IMG/VR virus record: IMGVR_UViG_3300041411_000085
Location: 23,004-87,003 of that record
From: a virus
Reading direction: 5' to 3' (one strand)
Length of the DNA: 64,000 nt
Both the position numbers and the translations under genes were made by a program. Numbering within the stretch: the stretch's first letter is position 1; each line of letters begins with the position of its first letter. Positions 62,853-64,000 of the stretch are shown piece by piece. Under the pieces are notes generated by a model, which had not been told where the DNA came from, made no database searches, and saw only the letters and a program-made list of their open reading frames with translations.

Positions 62853-63920
62853 TTAGGTCAACGACAGACGCACGATAGCTTCTGGATTCAAGCAAGCGTT
62901 CAAGAAGTTCTGTTCAGTCATGATTTCGATCTGATCATCTTTCTCGTTCAGGTATTCGAAGAAATAGCTACCCTGAGCACGACGGTTGATACTGCCAAAA
63001 CGGTTAGCCGGAGCGTAGTAGGTTTTGAGGAAGTTACGGACACCAACAGGCATCATGTAAGCATCACCTTCTGGAATGAACGGTACGAAAGTACCAGCAG
63101 CATTCTCATAACCAGCAGCGCCAGCATTGATAAAGGTCATGCCAAATACGCTCATCATTTCAAAGCGAGCATCCAGACCCGGTACATCAACACCACCAGC
63201 ACCCAACAGGATACGGGTAGCTTGACCTTGATCTACATACTTGAATGCGTCAGTTACATAAGCATTCTGTTGAACAGCGTTGTAGTACGAATCAGAGCAC
63301 AGGACAACGAACGAACGTACAGTACCAGCTTGACCATCACGCAATGCGTTACGGGTAGCTTTCTTAGCATCATTGAAGTCTGCACGAGGATCTGTAGCCG
63401 AGGACAGGTCGGTAACAATCTCAATACGGGTAACACCAAATTCAGTGTAGAAGTTGGTAACTACAGTGGCACGAGGTGCATACACAGTACCAGTGGTGAT
63501 CAACTGCATACGAGCAGCTTCTTTGGTAAGTGCGTGAGCTTCACGAACATCAATCATCTTGTCAGCGCGAACCGACGCAACAGTTTCCAGTTCAGCAAAC
63601 TCTGCCAGCGAACCAGCCTGTACAATGCCATCGACATCGTTAGGGGTGATTGCATCGTCCAGTGGGAAGTGAGGGATTTTCAGCAGCAGGGAATCTTGTT
63701 CACGACCAGCGATAGTTTGGTTACGCTCATCCCAGTTACGATCTTCCAGCAGATGGGATTTACGGGTACTACGAGTAATCTCGATAGTTTTCTGGGTGGA
63801 GTATACATCTTCAAACAGACCCAGTGCATTGGTGATACCAACGGTGTTGGGGATTACAATCAGCGAATCGGTACGGTCAACAACTTTACCGAGGTTCTGA
63901 CGATCTAGTACAATAGCCAT
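62853..63920 (-). CDS. Major capsid protein, lambda gpE family
   Basis: 355 aa. N-terminal FEDVYSTQKTIEITRSTRKS, the long helix and beta core with SFVVLCSDSYYNAVQQN and the ending FFEYLNEKDDQIEIMTEQNF match the phage major capsid protein E family. Length agrees with the family. AAGGAAA lies 11 bases upstream, in the end of the preceding gene. Confidence 0.93.
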   Translation of the reverse strand: MAIVLDRQNLGKVVDRTDSLIVIPNTVGITNALGLFEDVYSTQKTIEITRSTRKSHLLEDRNWDERNQTIAGREQDSLLLKIPHFPLDDAITPNDVDGIVQAGSLAEFAELETVASVRADKMIDVREAHALTKEAARMQLITTGTVYAPRATVVTNFYTEFGVTRIEIVTDLSSATDPRADFNDAKKATRNALRDGQAGTVRSFVVLCSDSYYNAVQQNAYVTDAFKYVDQGQATRILLGAGGVDVPGLDARFEMMSVFGMTFINAGAAGYENAAGTFVPFIPEGDAYMMPVGVRNFLKTYYAPANRFGSINRRAQGSYFFEYLNEKDDQIEIMTEQNFLNACLNPEAIVRLSLT

Positions 63921-63925
63921 ATTAT

Positions 63926-64000
63926 TTATATTTCCTTAGCTTGGAGAGTTTGTTTAAACAGTCGCTTAAACTGTTTTAAGTACTTGGATGCCTTGTTGTT
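63926..64000 (-). CDS. C-terminal end of the gene before the capsid (partial)
   Basis: 24 codons open from the right edge, ending at TAA (complement of 63926-63928). Basic, helical residues (KYLKQFKRLFKQTLQAKEI). The other two leftward frames are closed. By position it could be a scaffold, protease or decoration gene. Confidence 0.5.
   Translation of the reverse strand, partial: NNKASKYLKQFKRLFKQTLQAKEI

Noticed and set aside
52-64000. CRISPR array, integrase, transposase or insertion-sequence ends
   Set aside because: No regularly spaced repeats, recombinase motifs or terminal inverted repeats with target duplications were seen.

Overview
This window is an internal segment of a tailed, contractile-tail (myovirus-type) bacteriophage genome. 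The evidence is a capsid-to-lysis cassette (lambda gpE-type major capsid protein, DUF3383-type sheath, tube-like proteins, tape measure, Gp138-like spike, baseplate J, tail fibre, SAR endolysin, holin-like protein, spanins) next to a complete replication and nucleotide-metabolism cassette. The two-membrane lysis set and strong sigma70-type promoters point to a Gram-negative, probably proteobacterial, host. The DNA is fairly AT-rich. No integrase, repressor, portal or terminase is visible; the missing head genes should lie beyond the right edge, because the last gene is cut there.

Layout: (1) 1-6749, rightward: about 18 small, tightly overlapping accessory genes (HExxH protein, alpha/beta hydrolase, PD-(D/E)XK nuclease) ending in an HNH homing endonuclease and a terminator. 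(2) 6806-7440: a convergent, apparently non-coding zone with repeats and hairpins. (3) 7443-24607, leftward: about 60 very small genes, mostly of unknown function, of the kind used early for host take-over, plus a C5-cytosine methyltransferase and a polymerase-like protein. It carries more than ten near-consensus sigma70 promoters, all with 17-base spacers; three are fused to terminators. Four genes here carry single-base frameshifts. (4) A divergent promoter pair at 24608-24762. (5) 24797-45283, rightward: replication and DNA precursor genes (T7-gp4-like primase-helicase, family B DNA polymerase, gp2.5-like SSB, 5'-3' exonuclease, HNH nuclease, phosphoesterase, DUF5664-like and MazG-like enzymes, nucleotidase, ThyX, class II ribonucleotide reductase, Rnl2-type RNA ligase). 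(6) 45303-64000, leftward: lysis, then fibre, baseplate, tail, neck and capsid read backwards.

The primase-helicase, polymerase, SSB and exonuclease form a hybrid replisome: a T7-style helicase and SSB with a family B polymerase. ThyX, the cobalamin-dependent reductase, the nucleotidase and the pyrophosphohydrolases feed it with dNTPs. Homing endonucleases are frequent. One GIY-YIG gene splits the DNA polymerase into two reading frames, another sits between sheath and tube genes behind a hairpin that hides its ribosome site, two HNH genes are intact, and one HNH gene is a pseudogene. Genes shorter than 60 codons were found by reading the gaps; many have start/stop overlaps of the ATGA type that support them.
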